From: UBA7455 sp026713185 | GTDB taxonomy: Bacteria; Pseudomonadota; Gammaproteobacteria; Pseudomonadales; Azotimanducaceae | Length of the DNA: 64,000 nt | Assembly (NCBI GenBank): GCA_963665785.1 | Contig: OY762456.1 | Span: forward strand, 310,001-374,000 | Direction of reading: 5' to 3' | In this document: positions 41,925 to 50,462 of the stretch, piece by piece | Layout: each line of letters opens with the position of its first letter | How positions within the stretch are numbered: position 1 is the first letter of the stretch | The notes under the pieces: model-generated | The model's input: only the letters and a program-made list of their open reading frames with translations | The model's database searches: none | What the model was told of the DNA's origin: nothing | Translations under genes and position numbers: made by a program

Positions 41925-43326
41925 GCTCTTGCTCCGATTACAGCCGGCAAAGGCCGCTGGAGCATCTTGCTTAGGCTGAGATAAAGGATTGATGCGATAA
42001 ACCAGCCTGGCAGGCTGGCGAAGTATAGTCCGATATAGCCTTCCACAACCGCAATCACGCATATAGCGACCGTGGCAATCCATGCAAGCGCCGGCGCCCA
42101 GTTGATACTCTTGCCGGCAGCATCGGCATAGAATGGCTGCATTCCAAATCGTTTCATAAACCAGAAGTCACAGAAGATCACTGCGCCCATTGGCATAAGC
42201 ACAAGGCCGTATAAGGCGACGAAACTCAGCAGCTTCATGGCGATCGCAGGGAATATGCCGATAACGGCACACAGAATACCGGTGGCAAGGGTGACTTTGA
42301 ATCGGGACGCCTTCGGTACTATTGCCTGGAATGCCAAGCCGGCACGGTAGATCGTCGGGTTTGCCGTCGTCCAGCCGGCGACTATCACGCACAGCAGGCC
42401 AACAACGCCGACAGCACTCGCGGCCAGTGGTCCGGGCAACACATCAGTGTTGGACGGATCGCCATGCAATTGCAGTGCGAAAAGAATTGAGGCCGCGATC
42501 CAGGCGAGGAAGTGACCGAGGTACATGCCCGTGGCCGAAGCAAGGCCGTAGCGAGCCTTCTTCGCGTAGCGAAATATCGACAAATCCGACATGCCACGTG
42601 CATGGCCATGTTCGCAAACCAGGCAAAGAACATAACGTGCCAGAAAGTAAATTTCACCTGGCCAGGCAGAGGGTCACCGCCGGTCCAGATTACGGTTTCG
42701 GCGAGTCGCCAAGCCTCCCCGAGGCTACCAATCGAAGCACCTGTCGCGGTCGCGAAATCACGCAGGCCCACGAGGGCGAATGCGATGAAAACAAGCACCA
42801 TCCAGGGAGCTGCGAAGTTAGCAACTTTCGCCACGACCTGGTAGCCGGCAGCCGCGACATAGGCGAAGAGTAATCCTATCGCGAGAACGCCGACTACCCA
42901 GCCGACACTGTTTGGATACAGGTCGTTGAGGCCGGGCATCGGAAATTCAAACCAGACGCCCAGCGCCGTCGCCGATACCGTGATCATTGATCCGGCCAGA
43001 AAACAAAATGCGATTCCGTTGACTGCGTTGTAGATGACGACAAATTTTCGACCCGTGATCTTTTCGAGGTGGTAATAGAGTGTCAGGCGCACGCGCGTCG
43101 CAATTGGCGCCGTCATCAGGGTCCAGCTGAGTACGGCAAGCAAATTTCCGATCAGCAAGCCCATCACCAGGTCGATGGCGCTGACACCGGCCGCCACGAA
43201 CAACGGTCCGATCATCAGCTCGGTGCCGGCTGTGTGCTCTCCCGCGTACTGGCCAACAAAACTCTTGAAACCCAGGCGCGCGTTGGCCGGAACCGGTTCT
43301 CGTTCGTATTCTGTTTTTTCTGACAT
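41921..43326 (-). pseudogene. NCS1-family transporter interrupted by a -1 frameshift
   Basis: Two frames join into one nucleobase:cation symporter-1 type permease of about 468 residues. The first (from 43326, MSEKTEYEREPVPANARLGF) has the family's N-terminal helices (GTELMIGPLFVAAGVSA). It loses frame after NMAMHV, and the second continues with MSDLSIFRYAKKARYGLAS. The break is at 42593-42595, where GTGGCATG would restore one protein if it read GTGGGCATG. It is either a real mutation or a sequencing error in a G run. The gene sits in the rhamnose cluster, 23 bases after lldD, so the substrate may be a sugar-related compound, although the family normally carries nucleobases. Confidence 0.85.
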
Positions 43327-43349
43327 GGCTCTTCTTATATATTGTGGAT

Positions 43350-44498
43350 TCAGTCTGCGTCGACGAGGATGCCCCTGTCAATCGCCCCGATTTGAGTCTG
43401 GCCGGTCAGTGACATGGCGACGTGCATCTCGTCCCTGATCAGTTGCAACACGTGCTCTACACCTACCTGACCGCGACCGGCGAGGGCGTAAACCCAGGCA
43501 CGCCCGATCAGGACCGCGTCAGCGCCAAGTGCCAGCATACGCAACACGTCGAGACCCGACGAAACACCGCCATCCACCATGATGGTCAGGCTGTCAGTGA
43601 CTTCATCGACGATCGCCGGTAAAGCACTCGCGGTCGATGGCACGCCGTCTAGCTGGCGCCCCCCGTGATTTGAGACTACGATTCCGTCAACACCTGTGTT
43701 GCGTGCAATGCGCGCATCCTCCGGGTCCATGATTCCCTTGATAACGATCGGCCCGTCCCATTCATCCCGAATGAACTCGAGATCGTCCCAGGTAGTGGTT
43801 GGATCAAAGTTGCTGCTCATCCAGGCAAAAAAATCCTCGAGACCGGTTTTTTTGCCGAGTACCGGTGCAACGTTGCCAAGTCCATGTGGTCTGCCCATGA
43901 CACCGACATCCCACGCCCAGCGCGGTTTGGTCATGGCCTGCCAGACGCGCCGCATTGCACCGCAGATACTGGCGTCACCCGCGAGACCGGAACGGTAGTC
44001 ACGGTAACGCGAACCGGGCACTGGCATGTCCACCGTAAATATCAGCACCGAGCAGCCGGCCGCATTCGCTCTTTGAAGCAGGTCGCGCATGAAAGCACGG
44101 TCGCGGATCATATATAGCTGGAACCAGAATGGTTCACTCGCAGCCGCGGCCACTTCTTCGATCGAGCAAGCGCCGACAGTGGACAGGCAGAACGGCACAC
44201 CCTGATTCTCGGCAGCACGTACGGCCTGGACTTCGCCACGGCGGGCATTCATGCCGGCGATACCCACAGGAGCCAGCGCCACAGGCATGGCATATTTCCG
44301 TCCGAGCAATTCTGTGGACAAATCAATCTTCGAAACGTCGCGAGCAACCCGCTGCCGCAACGCAATGCGTTCGAGATCGGTCCTGTTTTTCTTGACGGTA
44401 GTCTCGGCATAAGATCCACCGTCGATATACTCGAACAGAAATTTCGGCAAGCGGCGTTTAGCGAGACTCCGATAGTCGTTGACTGCGGCGGTTATCAT
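43350..44498 (-). CDS. lldD: FMN-dependent alpha-hydroxy-acid dehydrogenase, L-lactate type
   Basis: 382 residues of the glycolate oxidase/LldD family. FMN and substrate residues are seen in PVALAPVGIAGM, FWFQLYMIRDR, VIKGIMDPEDA and VSNHGGRQLDG, which carries the catalytic His and the Arg. The best assignment is L-lactate dehydrogenase, because the neighbouring aldolase/dehydrogenase would yield L-lactate from rhamnose. Its start overlaps the kinase stop by four bases (ATGA), so both are expressed together. Confidence 0.87.
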   Translation of the reverse strand: MITAAVNDYRSLAKRRLPKFLFEYIDGGSYAETTVKKNRTDLERIALRQRVARDVSKIDLSTELLGRKYAMPVALAPVGIAGMNARRGEVQAVRAAENQGVPFCLSTVGACSIEEVAAAASEPFWFQLYMIRDRAFMRDLLQRANAAGCSVLIFTVDMPVPGSRYRDYRSGLAGDASICGAMRRVWQAMTKPRWAWDVGVMGRPHGLGNVAPVLGKKTGLEDFFAWMSSNFDPTTTWDDLEFIRDEWDGPIVIKGIMDPEDARIARNTGVDGIVVSNHGGRQLDGVPSTASALPAIVDEVTDSLTIMVDGGVSSGLDVLRMLALGADAVLIGRAWVYALAGRGQVGVEHVLQLIRDEMHVAMSLTGQTQIGAIDRGILVDAD

Positions 44499-45922
44499 GC
44501 GCGTTCCTGCGCATTTTCAGCGCGCTGACGCCAAGCAAGCGCATAGGCGCTCAAGTCGAATTCCAGAGGCTCGACTGGCATTAGCTCTGTTGCCAGGGCC
44601 AAATCCGGATCGACAAGACGCAACGCGCCGAAAGCAACGTCGTGTTCAGCGTTCGATATGTAGATGCTTTGATGCGGACGCAGGGAGGCGAGCACACGGA
44701 CGAACACTGGGTCTTCGGCAAAACGGCCTTCAATGAGCAGATGGTCTCGAGAACCGATCAGGTCGAGCGACGTATCGGCCATCAAAGCGAGATAGACGTG
44801 CATGAGCACGCGTTCGTCGATCGGATCATCCGGCCGATCCGGCCACTGGCCAGCCGAACAGGGAAATGGTCCTACGCCCTGTACGAAAGATGGGATGGCC
44901 GGTTCGTATTTCCTGATCAGCGCGGGCAGGCGCCGGAGAAACTCTTCGGCCTCAATGCCGTCAGTAAGCGCGAACGAATCGATGCTGGCGATACGTTCAA
45001 CTTCACGACCGCCCATGAACCGCGCGGATGGTGTCGGTTGGCCCAAGACGTCGACGTTTATCAGGCAATCACGTGCTTCTTCCAAATTCGACAAGTCGAC
45101 TTCGTCGTTACTGGTGAGCGATCGCATAGCGACAAACCATGTGCCCGTGGAAAGTACAGTCGCGTCGCCGGTGGCAATAAGCGTGTGCCCGCGCGCGGCG
45201 AGCAGTGCAGCGTTACTGTCATGCATGCCACACAGGACTTCGCAATCGGGATTCAGCCCGGTTTGGGCTGCGACCTCAGCCGAAACTGGCCCGAGGACAT
45301 CGCTTGCCTGCCTCAATGGCGCCATGCGCTTCGCCCATCCTCGACTGTTGGCCATTTCGCTGAATGTCCGGTCGGTTGGGCGCCAAAGGTCAGTGTGGCA
45401 GCCGAGGCTAGAGACCTCGCTCGCTGGAACACCGCAGAATCTCCATGACCAGAATTGCGGCCACGGGAGTATCTGCACATCATCAGGGATCTTGCCCGTC
45501 ATTTGTTCGAGTCGGTGCAGTTGAAACCCGAGATTGAGTCCCACTGGCAGCAGAGGAGAACCGGTTTTGCAAAACGGGTCGCGCAATGCGCCGTACTCCG
45601 CCTGCTCTTCGGAAGAAGCGTCGTCCTCGTAATCCATCGGGTCGAGATACATTTCATCATTCCTAATGAGCGCGGCGGCGGCACCGTGGCCAACGGTGAT
45701 AATCCTCGCGACCGGGCCAAGTCGCGCGAATGCGGAAATTGATTCGAGCAGCCAGGCATCGATGCCAGCGACATCAAGCGTTTGGTACCCTGACGGAGAT
45801 TTACTCGTTTCGTTCGCGCGAACGCAACGCTCGACCATCCTGGTGTCTGCATTCCACAGACTCACCTTGGCATTTGTCCTGCCTATGTCGACAACGATGG
45901 TCTTGCCCTGAATCACAGTCAC
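44495..45922 (-). CDS. FGGY-family sugar kinase, probable L-rhamnulokinase
   Basis: 475 residues. The phosphate-1 loop is VVDIGRTNAKVSLW, a substrate-side motif is LLPVGLNLGFQL, and the catalytic Asp lies in EVLCGMHDSNAALLAA. The family phosphorylates ketoses and polyols. Rhamnulose is the likely substrate here, given the isomerase and rhamnulose-1-phosphate aldolase genes next door. It is only distantly like E. coli RhaB, so no symbol is given. Start GTG 45922, or GTG 45916 two codons on. It is divergent from the aldolase gene across a repeat-rich promoter region. Confidence 0.85.
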   Translation of the reverse strand: MTVIQGKTIVVDIGRTNAKVSLWNADTRMVERCVRANETSKSPSGYQTLDVAGIDAWLLESISAFARLGPVARIITVGHGAAAALIRNDEMYLDPMDYEDDASSEEQAEYGALRDPFCKTGSPLLPVGLNLGFQLHRLEQMTGKIPDDVQILPWPQFWSWRFCGVPASEVSSLGCHTDLWRPTDRTFSEMANSRGWAKRMAPLRQASDVLGPVSAEVAAQTGLNPDCEVLCGMHDSNAALLAARGHTLIATGDATVLSTGTWFVAMRSLTSNDEVDLSNLEEARDCLINVDVLGQPTPSARFMGGREVERIASIDSFALTDGIEAEEFLRRLPALIRKYEPAIPSFVQGVGPFPCSAGQWPDRPDDPIDERVLMHVYLALMADTSLDLIGSRDHLLIEGRFAEDPVFVRVLASLRPHQSIYISNAEHDVAFGALRLVDPDLALATELMPVEPLEFDLSAYALAWRQRAENAQERA

Positions 45923-46006
45923 TCTAATCTCATATTATAATCACTTTCAGTCAGTATAAATCAAAATCGATTGAAATTCCGTACTAAATGAATCACAATC
46001 AGTCAA
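45911..46006. promoter_or_regulatory. candidate DeoR operators in the divergent rhamnose promoter
   Basis: The motif AATCAC-n-n-TCA(G)TCA occurs three times in the same direction: AATCACAGTCACTC (45911), AATCACTTTCAGTCAG (45939) and AATCACAATCAGTCAA (45991). DeoR-family regulators usually bind such direct repeats. The region lies between the kinase and aldolase starts and would control both directions. Confidence 0.55.
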
Positions 46007-46066
46007 AGTCTGTGGAAATAATTGACATCTTCCATATACAATACACGACTCAAGAGCGCACAAATA

Positions 46067-48163
46067 ATGTCTGCTATACTCGATAATCGATGGAATAACC
46101 AACTGGCAAATTCAATGAGCGAACAGGAATTGCTCCAGTACCGCTCGAATCTGCTCGGGTCTGACCGTCGAATCACCAATTACGGCGGCGGCAACACGTC
46201 GGTGAAAGTTGAAATGCCCGATCCGTTAACTGGCAACACCGAGACGGTGCTTTGGGTAAAGGGCTCCGGTGGCGACCTTGGGAGCATGGGGCTCGACGGA
46301 TTTTCGACGCTTTACCTGGACAAGCTGGAGCAGTTGAAAGGCCTTTATCGCGGCATCGAACATGAAGACGAAATGGTTGGTTACCTGCCGCACTGTACTT
46401 TTAACCTGAATCCCCGGGCTGCGAGCATCGACACGCCCTTGCATGCGTTTATCCCCCACAGGCACGTTGACCATATGCATCCTGACGCGGTCATTGCGAT
46501 TGCGTGCACCAGGAACAGTAAAGAACTGACGGAGAAAGTGTTCGGCGGGGAAATGGGCTGGCTGCCGTGGCAACGGCCCGGCTTCGACCTGGGACTTCGG
46601 CTCGAGGAATTGGCGAAATCGATCCCGAAGATCAAGGGAATCATCCTTGAAGGCCACGGCCTGTTCACTTGGGCGGAGACTTCCAAAGATTGCTACGAAA
46701 CGACGCTTGCAATCTTGCAGCGTGCGGCGGATTGGCTTGCGGAGAACAACACGACAGAAGCATTTGGCGGTCCGAAACACGAAGCCCCGCTCGACAAAGA
46801 TCAGCGGCGCACAGTTGCTGCGAGCTTGATGCCGCTGCTTCGCGGCACGATCACCGGCGATCAGAGCAAGGTCGGACATTTCAATGACTCGACGGAGGTC
46901 TTGCAATTCGTAAACTCAAATGACGTTCAGCAACTGGCAGCAATAGGCACCTCGTGCCCGGATCACTTCCTGCGCACCAAGATTCGGCCGCTGGTCGTCG
47001 ACTTAGGTCCCCACATTGATCTTGAACTGGCATCCGCTTCTTTAGCGGGAAAGCTCGAGGCACAGGTTGCAGAATATCGGGAGGCTTACGCGAACTACTA
47101 CGAGCGCTGCAAACGTAAAAACAGCCCGGCGATGCGCGACCCGAATGCAGTGGTTTACCTGGTTCCGGGCGTCGGCATGATTACGTTTGCCAAGGACAAG
47201 GCCACTGCGCGTATTGCCGGTGAGTTTTACGTCAATGCCATCAATGTGATGCGCGAGGCCAATGGTGTCGATAAGTACGTTGGCCTCAACGAGCAGGAAG
47301 CATTTGACATCGAGTATTGGTTGCTCGAAGAGGCGAAGCTGCAGCGCATGCCCAGGCCAAAAAGTCTCGCCGGAAAGGTGGCATTCATTACCGGCAGCGC
47401 AGGTGGTATCGGTAAAGCAACTGCCACGAAATTTCTGGAACAGGGCGCCTGCGCCGTGCTCGCGGATATAGACGACGACGCGCTTGCCGCGGCAAAAAGC
47501 GAATTGATAGAACGGTTCGGTAGTGACGTCGTTCGCGGAATTCACTGCGATGTCACCAGCGAAGCTTCAGTGGTGGCGGCGCTGGCGTTTTCATCAGTCG
47601 AATTTGGTGGCATCGATATTGTCGTGTCCAATGCTGGTATTGCGAGTTCCGCACCGCTAGACGATACGAGCCTTGAAATGTGGGATCGCAACATGGCGAT
47701 TCTTTCAACCGGCTATTTCCTGGTTGCACGAGAGAGTTTCAAGGTACTCAAGGCGCAACAAAATGGGGGTTCGATTGTCATGGTCGCCAGCAAGAATGCG
47801 TTGGTTGCATCGCCCAACGCAGCGGCTTACTGCACTGCGAAAGCCGCAGAAGTGCAGCTCGCGAGAGCCGTGGCGCTCGAAGGTGCTCCGATGGGTATAC
47901 GATGCAATGTCGTTAACCCGGATGCTGTCTTGAGAGGTTCGAAGATCTGGAGCGGTAAGTGGCGTGAGGAGCGAGCGGCGGCATATGAGATCGACAGCGA
48001 TGGGCTCGAAGATCACTATCGCAAGCGCAGCTTGCTGAAGCGTAGTGTTTTTCCCGAGGATGTTGCAGAGGCGATCCACTTCTTCGTGTCGGAAGCTTCG
48101 GCCAAGTCAACGGGCAATATTCTTAACGTTGATGCCGGCCATGCGCCGTCGTTCACGCGCTAG
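46067..48163 (+). CDS. bifunctional rhamnulose-1-phosphate aldolase / short-chain dehydrogenase (RhaEW type)
   Basis: 698 residues from ATG 46067; TTG 46022 is a possible earlier start. The N-terminal class II aldolase/adducin domain (about 15-420) has NYGGGNTSVKVE and the zinc ligands in FIPHRHVDHMHPDAV. The C-terminal SDR domain (from about 432) has the NAD loop TGSAGGIGKATA, SNAGIASSA, and the catalytic Tyr/Lys in AAYCTAKAAE. Fused enzymes of this type split rhamnulose-1-phosphate into DHAP and L-lactaldehyde and oxidise the latter to L-lactate. The rhamnose isomerase follows 26 bases later. Confidence 0.92.
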   Translation: MSAILDNRWNNQLANSMSEQELLQYRSNLLGSDRRITNYGGGNTSVKVEMPDPLTGNTETVLWVKGSGGDLGSMGLDGFSTLYLDKLEQLKGLYRGIEHEDEMVGYLPHCTFNLNPRAASIDTPLHAFIPHRHVDHMHPDAVIAIACTRNSKELTEKVFGGEMGWLPWQRPGFDLGLRLEELAKSIPKIKGIILEGHGLFTWAETSKDCYETTLAILQRAADWLAENNTTEAFGGPKHEAPLDKDQRRTVAASLMPLLRGTITGDQSKVGHFNDSTEVLQFVNSNDVQQLAAIGTSCPDHFLRTKIRPLVVDLGPHIDLELASASLAGKLEAQVAEYREAYANYYERCKRKNSPAMRDPNAVVYLVPGVGMITFAKDKATARIAGEFYVNAINVMREANGVDKYVGLNEQEAFDIEYWLLEEAKLQRMPRPKSLAGKVAFITGSAGGIGKATATKFLEQGACAVLADIDDDALAAAKSELIERFGSDVVRGIHCDVTSEASVVAALAFSSVEFGGIDIVVSNAGIASSAPLDDTSLEMWDRNMAILSTGYFLVARESFKVLKAQQNGGSIVMVASKNALVASPNAAAYCTAKAAEVQLARAVALEGAPMGIRCNVVNPDAVLRGSKIWSGKWREERAAAYEIDSDGLEDHYRKRSLLKRSVFPEDVAEAIHFFVSEASAKSTGNILNVDAGHAPSFTR

Positions 48164-48189
48164 CCGTTGTCACGGTAGGATTGCGGCTA

Positions 48190-49356
48190 GTGTGGAACTT
48201 CAGTGACATCACCCCATCATTGGCGGAACTTGCGATCGAGCTGCCATCATGGGCTTTTGGAAACTCGGGCACGCGATTTCGTGTTTTTCCACAGAAGGGG
48301 GTGCCGCGGGATCCCTTCGAGAAGATCGAAGATGCGGCGCAAGTGCACAAGTTTACCGGCCTTGCTCCGAGTGTTGCGCTGCACATTCCTTGGGACAAAG
48401 TGGACAGTTTCCCGAAGTTGAAAGCACATGCTGAGGATCACGGCGTGTCTCTAGGCACGATCAACTCAAATACGTTCCAGGATGAGTCGTACAAACTCGG
48501 CAGTTTGTGCCATCACGACAGGAAGGTGCGCAAGCAGGCCATCGACCATCATTTCGATTGCATCGACATCATGCATGAGACCGGTTCGCGCGATCTCAAA
48601 ATTTGGCTGGCTGACGGCAGCAACTACCCCGGACAGACGGACATTCGTACACGCCAGGACCGGCTTGCGGAGTCGCTGGTAGCAATCTATGACCGCATCG
48701 ACGCGACGCAGCGCCTCGTCCTGGAATACAAGATCTTCGAGCCGGCGTTTTATCATATGGATGTACCGGACTGGGGTACTGCGTATGCGCAGGTCGCGGC
48801 ATTGGGCGACAACGCCGTCGTATGCCTCGATACAGGCCACCATGCGCCGAGTACCAATATCGAATTCATCGTTATGCAATTGCTGCGACTCGGTAAGCTC
48901 GGTTCGTTCGATTTCAATTCGCGTTTCTATGCTGACGATGATCTGATTGTCGGTTCTGCGGACCCCTTCCAACTGTTCCGAATCATAGTCGAGGTAATCC
49001 GCGGCGGCGCTCTCGATAAAGGCTCCGACGTCGCCTTCATGCTGGATCAGTGCCACAACATTGAGGCCAAGATCCCTGGGCAAATCCGCTCGGTGCTCAA
49101 TATTCAGGAAATGACAGCCAGGGCGATGTTGATCGACTACGACGCGCTTGATGCCGCGCGCAACGCGGGTGACGTGCTGCAGGCGAATGAAGTTTTCATG
49201 AATGCGTTCTACACGGATGTGAGAGGCGATCTTGCCATTTGGCGCGAAAGTACCGGGCTACCAGCCGATCCAATGGCTGCATACGCGAGCAGCGGTTATG
49301 CCGAGAAGATCGTCGAAGAGCGCAAGGGCGGCACCCAGGCCGGGTGGGGAACCTGA
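48190..49356 (+). CDS. rhaI: L-rhamnose isomerase, RhaI (Pseudomonas) type
   Basis: 388 residues from GTG 48190, preceded by GTAGGA; TTG 48181 is in frame but too close to that site. A xylose-isomerase-like TIM barrel with metal ligands Glu in LVLEYKIFEPAFYH, Asp in VCLDTGHHAP and Asp in GSFDFNSRFYADDD, plus MLDQCHN near the end. It converts L-rhamnose to L-rhamnulose, supplying the kinase. Its place just after the fused aldolase/dehydrogenase gene supports rhamnose over other sugars. The C-terminus EERKGGTQAGWG is typical of the family. Confidence 0.9.
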   Translation: MWNFSDITPSLAELAIELPSWAFGNSGTRFRVFPQKGVPRDPFEKIEDAAQVHKFTGLAPSVALHIPWDKVDSFPKLKAHAEDHGVSLGTINSNTFQDESYKLGSLCHHDRKVRKQAIDHHFDCIDIMHETGSRDLKIWLADGSNYPGQTDIRTRQDRLAESLVAIYDRIDATQRLVLEYKIFEPAFYHMDVPDWGTAYAQVAALGDNAVVCLDTGHHAPSTNIEFIVMQLLRLGKLGSFDFNSRFYADDDLIVGSADPFQLFRIIVEVIRGGALDKGSDVAFMLDQCHNIEAKIPGQIRSVLNIQEMTARAMLIDYDALDAARNAGDVLQANEVFMNAFYTDVRGDLAIWRESTGLPADPMAAYASSGYAEKIVEERKGGTQAGWGT

Positions 49357-49463
49357 TAGAATCCGTCATCGATGATTTGATTCGCACCGTCCGCGTGTGC
49401 AATATTGTGCAATATCAGTTAAGCAATGATTGATTCACCCTTACATTGCATGGAGATCCCAGA

Positions 49464-50270
49464 TTGCTTGAAAAACAAAGACACCAGTTGTTCCTTCAAC
49501 TGCTCGACGAAAGGCAATTCGTGAGCGTTCCAGAAATGGCCGAAATGTTGAATTCATCGGAGGCGACTATTCGCCGCGATATCAACAAGTTGGCCCAAAA
49601 AGACCTGATTCGGAAAATTCGCGGTGGGGCACAGGCACACGACAAGGATGGGAATGAACCCAGACGACCGTCTTTGATAGGCTCCTCGTTTCTGCTGTCC
49701 AAGGAAGAGCATTCCGATGTAAAGCGCCAGATTGCCCGCAAGGCCGTGGAGCTTTGCGAGGATGGCGAATCCATCGTAATTAACGCCGGAAGCTCAACCT
49801 ATATGATGAGCGAGTTTCTATGCGAAAGAAACCTGCAACTTCTCACAAACTCTTTCTTTCTGGCGCAGGATCTTGCGGTTAACAGCGATAATCAGATCTC
49901 CATCCCTGGCGGCGAGTTGTATCGCAAGCAGGGCATTATCTTGAGTTCTTTCGAACACGATACCAGTGAGTATTACCACGCTACCAAAATGTTCATGGGA
50001 ACGCCGGGTATTAGTGACTTCGGAGTCATGGAATCTGACCCGCTATTGGTCCGCGCTGAACAGAAGCTTCGCAATCGGTCGGAGAAACTGATTATTCTGG
50101 CCGACAGTTCGAAAATCGGTGCGCGCAGTAATTTCATGGTCTGCCCGCTGGAAGATGTCGATATTCTAATCACCGACAAGCAAGCTGACGAAAAAACACT
50201 CATCGAGTTCGAGCGAGAGGGAATTGAGGTCATCATTACGGATGATGAATCGTCTGAGACCGAAGGTTAG
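49464..50270 (+). CDS. DeoR-family transcriptional regulator, probable rhamnose repressor
   Basis: 268 residues from TTG 49464, eight bases after GGAG; TTG 49446 is the alternative. An N-terminal winged helix (QRHQLFLQLLDERQFVSVPE, then SEATIRRDINKLAQ) is followed by the DeoR effector domain with NAGSSTYMMSEFL and ILADSSKIGAR. This domain binds phosphorylated sugars, so rhamnulose-1-phosphate is a likely inducer. It lies directly after rhaI and before the secreted enzymes, and so may control both sets. Confidence 0.88.
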   Translation: MLEKQRHQLFLQLLDERQFVSVPEMAEMLNSSEATIRRDINKLAQKDLIRKIRGGAQAHDKDGNEPRRPSLIGSSFLLSKEEHSDVKRQIARKAVELCEDGESIVINAGSSTYMMSEFLCERNLQLLTNSFFLAQDLAVNSDNQISIPGGELYRKQGIILSSFEHDTSEYYHATKMFMGTPGISDFGVMESDPLLVRAEQKLRNRSEKLIILADSSKIGARSNFMVCPLEDVDILITDKQADEKTLIEFEREGIEVIITDDESSETEG

Positions 50271-50462
50271 GTCCGAAGCGTCAACCACTCAGGCGGCACC
50301 TAACCTCTTTACAGCCTGTCCGGGAGTTCACCTGGCTGCGAACTGCCGAATACGGGCAAGCCGTTCTACCGTCCGCGATTCGGGCTCGGAAACAATGTCC
50401 CAATATCGTCACTAATAGTCATAAAGTTGCAATATCAATCATATTAGGGTAGTGTCGATCAG
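50271..50462. other. intergenic region before the polysaccharide-degradation genes
   Basis: About 190 bases. No gene. It should contain the promoter of the following run of secreted enzymes. I see no clear copy of the AATCAC repeat here. Confidence 0.5.

Noticed and set aside
44642..45524. Open frames of up to 268 residues opposite the sugar kinase
   Set aside because: They are mirror frames of a G+C-rich gene with all kinase motifs on the other strand.
46226..46906. 226-residue minus-strand frame within the aldolase gene
   Set aside because: It overlaps a well-supported class II aldolase domain and shows no family features.
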